A program made the translations under genes and the position numbers. The notes under the pieces were generated by a model, which was not told the origin of the DNA, did no database searches, and worked only from the letters and a program-made list of their open reading frames with translations. A DNA stretch of 64,000 bases, from positions 5,644,501 through 5,708,500 of the forward strand of contig NC_056764.1 of assembly GCF_018687715.1 (NCBI RefSeq), read 5' to 3'. Positions 58,348 through 64,000 of this stretch are shown one piece after another. This DNA is from Carya illinoinensis (Eukaryota > Streptophyta > Magnoliopsida > Fagales > Juglandaceae). The stretch's first letter is position 1; the number at the start of each line of letters is the position of its first letter.

Positions 58348-61300
58348 AATGTGCCGCAGCAGAGAGTTTATTACTTTCTTTCTTTTGTTTAAGCTGGAGC
58401 AACAGGAGATCACATGGGATCATGGAAGGCAAGCTGTTCATTTCAGCTTTCTTGCTTCTGCACATGGAAGGTCACCACGGCATCACATGTACAGCTCACA
58501 AACACATAGCTATAAAATGAAAGAAGGCTGAAATGCTACGGGGGTGGAGTAGCTTAGCTTGTATTTTTATTTTTTATTTTTTTATTTTTGTTTTAGACGC
58601 TGGGCTGCCAGTTTATCTTTCTTGCTGTTTCTTTTGATTTTTCATTTGGCTACAGCAGTAGCTTAGCTTGGATTTACTTTTCTTTCATTTTCATTCGGCT
58701 ATAGCAGTAGCTTAGCTTGGATTTACTTTTCTTTCATTTTCATTCGATGCAGTAGCTTAGCTTGGATTTTCTTTTCTTTTCATTTTCATTCGATGTAGCA
58801 GCAGTTTTATTTTTATTTCATTTTTGTTACAGACGGTGAGAATTTTTGGTAGCCTTTTGGCATGTTATTTGTCTTTCACACATTAGTTTTATTACTTTAC
58901 TTTTCGTTTAGACCTTGCGGTAGAATAGCTTGAATTTTATTCTTCTTTTCCTTTGAGACAGCTACTGGTCGGTAGCAATTTTATTTCATTTGAAGTTTCT
59001 TTCAGTTCAGACTTTAGGCAGTCCATTTCATTTACTTGTTTTTAGTTTAGATTTTCTGGATTTATTGGGTGGTGGAGTCAGCGTGGTGCTGCTTGTCGGC
59101 ATTGGATTATTTTTCTGCAGTTTACATTTTCGTTTGGCAGTTCGACGTCTTTGTTATTCTTCTTTACGTTTTTCTTTCGTCTAGCATCTTGGAGGTGGCT
59201 TTCTTCTTGGTTAATTTTTGGCTTTAGGCTTATTTTTATTTTAGATTTCTTTTGCTTTCAGATTTTGTCATGACTCATCTTAGACTTATTTTTGTTATTA
59301 GAAATATCATGTGTAGCTAATTTCTAAAATTTGGGTTGTGGAATGAGACTTAATTTATTTTAGGTTCTAGTTTAATGCAATATTTTGTGATTGAACGTTG
59401 ATTTCACTATATTATTAGTCAGATGTAAATTGAAAATAGATTTCAGCTCTTACTCTTGTTTTGTTGTTGACATAAGGCACAACAAACGTTTGAAAATTAT
59501 CAAAGCTTGTCTCGATTGTTTGTTAATGTGTGTTTGGCTAGTAAAATAGAAAATCCCTTAGAAAAAAATATTGCAAAAACTTGAGTATAACTTTTTATCT
59601 TCCGTTTATCAATGCCTTGACTGGATTGTTAATCGAGAATTATCTAGAATCTGAAATAAAGAGAATCTCATACCCAACCCAAGTGTTCGTTAATTTATTT
59701 TTTTTAGAAACTCTAATTTCAACTTCGATTATCTTTTTGTATTGCATTTGAATTTTATTTTCATCTCTCATACTTGATTCATTTGTTACTCACAATTCTC
59801 TTATACACTTTGATAACCCATTGTCCTTGTGGAATATGATCCTAGACTTATCCTTGATACAACTTGACACTTCTACACTTGGAAGCACATTCGAAACCGA
59901 GTCAATAGCCGTCTTCAACTCTTCGTGTGCATGGTGCGGGACCACCAAGGAGGAGATAGACGATGTCAGTGGTCCACGTGGTGGCTATTGACGCCCCTAT
60001 CATGCAATGGTGGGGCTAAGCCGAGTACCCTTGACCACATGCACTCCTATGCATGTGCTGCTTACAACGAGGCAGCTATTGGCTGGGGTGATCTTAAGGC
60101 AAACAACTCTTGTGGTCCACAAGGTAGCCACTGGCAGCCCTGTCATGCCACAATGAGGTTGGCTCCACACCAGCAGATATAGATGACCCTAACAGGCCAA
60201 GTGGTGGATGTCGGTGTCCTTCCCCACGGCTAGTCCTAGTGGTTCTCTTGTGTGCATGGCAAGATGCACACAATGTGCACTGTTCACGAACCTAGTGGAC
60301 AAGGGCCATCATGATGGAGCTAAAAACCAATGGTAGTCCATAAGGAGACCATTGACGGGTCAACAAGACTCGTAGTGAGACACCATGGGTCTTTGGGTGC
60401 ATGTTGTCATGCACCCATAGGGCACTATACATGTTGTTGTGCATGGCACTGTGCACCTAAATGCACAGTGCTTTGCTTGAATTGTGTGGGTGCACAATGC
60501 CAGTGACTTGAGAGGTGCATGTGCATGCACAAAGTGCATTTAAGTCCACAGTACTCACCCATTCACTCTTCCTTCTTTTTGCACAATGCATCCAAAGTGC
60601 ACTGAGCATTTGCAGCTCAAGTGGCAAGTAACTTGGGTCTCCACTTGAGAAAAAATGGGTTTAGTCACCCAGTTTCTACAGCAATGTTTTTTATAAAAAT
60701 AAAAATCGAAAGATTGAGGGCACTTATCTAGGAGGATGTCATCTGCTTGTTCAGTGATTATTTAGCATGCCAAAAAATTGTCATTCTCCTACGTCTATTG
60801 TAGAAAGTAAATCAAATCCTATAGAAAGTACTAATTGTTAACGCCTAAAAATAACACAATAAGCCAGAAGAGGAGAAAGAGTCAATCTGGGCCCATTATG
60901 GCCATTCGTGGCTCGATCAGTGTGGTGTGAAGCCCCCAACGATGGTCTAGTGTGGTTGTACAGTGTTCGTGCTTACATTCATGGTAGTGAATAGAAAATA
61001 AATGGAGAGAAAATAAAAAAAATGGAGACGTACAAACTTACGTGGTTTGACATAATGTCTACTTTCACGGGTCGTTTAGGGGAGTGGAATCCACAATAAT
61101 ATGATTGTTTGACAAGTTATCATGGTCACTCATCTTTGCTGTACAATGGAGATCAGAGATCTATTTTCTGAAGGTGAGCCTGTCGTTAGTGCTCTGGTTC
61201 CCAAGTTGAAGATGAAGGAGAGGCTGAATTCAAAGTCTGGAAGAAGAAGGCTCTAAAATCATCTGGCTTCCTTCTTTTTTATCTTATGTCTCTTGTTCCT

Positions 61301-62572
61301 TTATGCCACATCCCCTCTCCTTTATGTCACACCTCATCTTTTTCTCTTGACACCATGTGCTTCTTCAACTTTTTGTCATCTCCTTCCTTCTTTCTTTCTT
61401 TCCTCCTGATGAGACTCTCAACCTTGGGTTGAGGCTGGGATTAGAAAACTACATTAGGCCTGGTATATTTTGTCCCCTCTCAAATGTATTTTTTTTCCTA
61501 AAAGGATCAATGTATTTGTTTATATCTATTATATCTTAGTGTATTTAACTGTTTTCTTTTTCTTTATTAAGATCTTAATTTCTCCATAGAAGAGAGAAAA
61601 TCATACTTTATTATTCATGATCTGTTATTACTACCATGACATGGGTGAAAACGTTAAACAACTTGAATTCTTGTAGTTTCCTTTTTGTATTGTAATACAA
61701 ACCAATATCCATCACATTCAAAAACTTATTATTACCTTACAACTCTAAAATGGGCAATGCCACATCCCTCAAGGCACCCTAGATTCACAAAGTGAGTGCA
61801 AAATCCGGTAAGGAGACTTATCCAAGCTGCCAAAACAAGGATTGCCGAGATTCCTGACTTCAATCCGTTGCTTCTCTCCTGTAATGTTGGGAGCATAGAA
61901 ATGTTGGGATCATTATTGATTTTTTTATTATCGTATCTAAACTCATTATGGCTTGTATAAACTCGTACAACTTCAAATTTATTATTTTATAGATATTATA
62001 TTAAACTTTATGCCAAGCATTCGCAAGTGTTTAAAAGTGTAGAGAGAATCATGTTGTTAGCACGATGATACAATGGATATCATGATTTGAGTCAATATGA
62101 ATATTATAAATCATTGTACTGATATGTATTTATAATAGCTATATTATTTATATTAATTCAAATTTGTTTTGCCAAATTTTGTGGATATACGTAAGATATT
62201 TTGTGTGTGTTCGCGCGCCTATACACATTCAATTTGTTTTCTTGTAGAACTCATATACATATAGCTTGTGCAATTGGAAAGATTTTTTAGTTTATTAACT
62301 ATTATATATAGTTTACAAATTACATTGCCAATTTAATTAATATAACCTTGACATAATTAAGTAATTATCTATATGAATTCATGTATAAGATTTTTTTAAT
62401 GAATCTTATTTGTCTAAGAAAATAATAATTAATCAAACAGTTCATGAACAAGTTTGAATATGCGTGGTAGATAAATAACATACCGATTGTAGATTATACT
62501 GTAGCTTGGTGATAAACTCTACTTGACTAGGCTTGATTGTGGCCTTAGCTATAAAGAAACTTGATATTCAAA
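58348..62572. other. Repeat-rich intergenic region
   Basis: A tandem repeat lies at 58648-58840. Sequence from 59930 to 60650 is rich in GTGCAC/TGCATG words and GC-richer than its surroundings, perhaps old transposon DNA. The rest to 62570 is AT-rich. No gene recognised. Confidence 0.45.
58648..58840. repeat. About 48-bp tandem repeat, three to four units
   Basis: Units start near 58648, 58697, 58746 and 58791 and share CAGTAGCTTAGCTTGGATTT plus CTTTTCTTTCATTTTCATTC. The fourth is truncated. Confidence 0.85.
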
Positions 62573-64000
62573 TTACCCTCCTCTATGATCATGTAGATAC
62601 TTTAATTTGATCTTGTTAAGTCTTGCTAAAACATTTTTCATATTGATTCTCTGTTCAGGCAAATCTGCACAATAATGTAAAGCCAAGCCCATAGTTGTTG
62701 ATAAGCAGGTCTCCATAGCAGCATAGTCATTTTCATTGCTCAACAAATTGGCATCAATAACTTCAAGTATCGAAAGCGAAAATGATTCTTCTACTAAACA
62801 CTTTAAGCTTATTTCGCTGGTAAACATATCATCAACGGGCTTCTTTCTTGTGAAAGTTTCTATCAATAAGATTCTATAATTATACACATCACCTCTTGTA
62901 GAAACAATTCCTCCAAATCCATACTCTACACATGTTAAAACATATCATTTCACATATGATAACTAGGGATGACTTAATACAAATTAGGGCCTAAGGTAAA
63001 ATGTAAGTGAGTTATTCGTGATTATAATATAATAAAATATAAAATATTATATAGAACATTTTTAAAATTTTCAAAAAAAATGAGATTTTATTAAAACTCT
63101 TTAAATAAAATTTTTTGAATTTGTATTTAATACAACTTTGTGGCCTCAATTTAGCAAGATCTTAAAAAAGTTATTTAAAAATATAAATAATTCATTGTAT
63201 TAAATATTAAATTTAGTAGTATGGAGCCTTGCACAAAAAATATAAAAATTATTTAAAATTTTATTTAATGAAATGGTTTTTATTTTTTATTTTTTATTTT
63301 TAAAGAAAACACCTCACTTTTACTTTTGGAGGTATTGCATGGGGTGGGGGCCTTAAGCAATGGCTTAAATGACCTTACCATTGAGCCGACCTGATGATAA
63401 TCCAAATAAATTAAGTGCAATGGTCCATATATATGTTACCAAAGTAGAACATTTATGTATCAATGCAAGACTAGAATGATAAAAATAGTAATTGACATTA
63501 CCTAGTGCCATATACCCAATTGTAGCCATGGTCATTGTTTGCGTGAGAGAAATTCCATCACTTAGGAGTTTGGCAATGCCAAAATCAGCAACATGTCCAA
63601 CCATATCTTCATCTAATAAGACATTGCTCAGCTTCAAATCACAATAAACAATAGGTGTTGAATAACCAAGATGAAGGTATTCAAGCACCGCTGCCACATC
63701 AATCATTATATTAAGCCTTTGTAGCATATTCAAACAATGGGTGTTAGAACACAACCACATCTCTAGGTTCCGTTTAGGCATGTATTCCAAAACAAGTGCT
63801 TTGAAGTCAATGTTATTACAAATGCTAATGATTTTGACAAGATTTCGATGACAAATGTGTCGTAATATCTTGCATTCTATGTCAAAACTTTTGAATGCAC
63901 CTTCTACTTCCAAGTTTAGAACTTTTATTGCAACTTATATACCATCTAAGAGTGTCCCTTTTTAAATTGAGCCGAAACTCCCTTCTCCAAGTAAGTTGTT
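62573..64000 (-). pseudogene. LRR receptor-like kinase (EFR/FLS2 group type), decayed, runs off the right edge
   Basis: Kinase exons 64000-63502 and 62925-62573 join across a GTAATG...TGTAG intron in the position usual for this group (ATIGYMAL|EYGFGGIVSTRGDVY). Visible: P-loop LGEGSFGS, VAIKVLNLEVEGAFKSF, ECKILRHICHRNLVKIISIC, YCDLKLSNVLLDED (usually HCDLKPSN), DFGIAKL and ETFTRKKPVDDMF. The catalytic loop has Cys in place of Arg, the non-RD form common in immune receptors, and its His is changed to Tyr. Two in-frame TAA codons break the P-loop region (after GSI near 63963 and after LLDGI near 63939). The LRR and transmembrane parts would lie to the right. Some stops could be sequencing errors, but the H-to-Y change and Y/N substitutions suggest real decay. 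Confidence 0.82.

Overview
The window is nuclear DNA of a flowering plant. The genes have several GT-AG introns, AT-rich intergenic DNA, long CT/GA microsatellites, retrotransposon debris and plant-only protein families (FAR1/FRS, CRM-domain splicing factors, chloroplast BASS transporters, plant complex I ferredoxin). The MITE types and L1 3' tails resemble repeats I associate with Fagales, especially the walnut family; that placement is an inference from memory, not a search result.

Left third (1-18000): a partial pheophorbide a oxygenase-like gene runs off the left edge on the minus strand. It is followed by a small two-exon membrane protein (4151-4501, -), a complete five-exon BASS3-type plastid cotransporter (7753-11373, +) and a complete two-exon MEE60-like four-helix membrane protein (12483-13215, +). 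A second MEE60-like copy (16383-17818, +) is broken by a one-base frameshift and by a 5'-truncated L1 LINE with a clean 19-bp target duplication.

Middle (19000-36000): five FAR1-domain genes lie close together. Three encode short single-domain FRF-type proteins whose start codon appears to be assembled across an intron (A | TG). One (27890-28945) carries two FAR1 domains and no transposase domain. One (32980-34496) has a longer N terminus. FRF-type proteins are thought to act as DNA-binding partners or competitors of FHY3/FAR1 in light signalling.

Right of centre (36000-52000): a four-exon CRM-domain plastid or mitochondrial RNA-binding protein, an intronless CML3-type calmodulin-like protein, a nine-exon GPN-loop GTPase 3, and an intronless C1-FDX complex I subunit. 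Between the last two is an apparent H/ACA snoRNA locus (about 47117-47504, -) behind a telo-box, site II and TATA promoter. FRF3, CML3 and C1-FDX are immediate neighbours in Arabidopsis (At3g07500, At3g07490, At3g07480), so this part looks like an old conserved block. BASS3 and the CRM gene likewise match a second Arabidopsis neighbourhood (At3g25410, At3g25440).

Right third (48300-64000): mainly repeats. There are two apparent solo LTRs of Ty3/Gypsy appearance, one with a nested LINE and each with its own minisatellite, then microsatellites and tandem repeats. A decayed non-RD LRR receptor kinase with two stops in its P-loop region runs off the right edge (minus strand).
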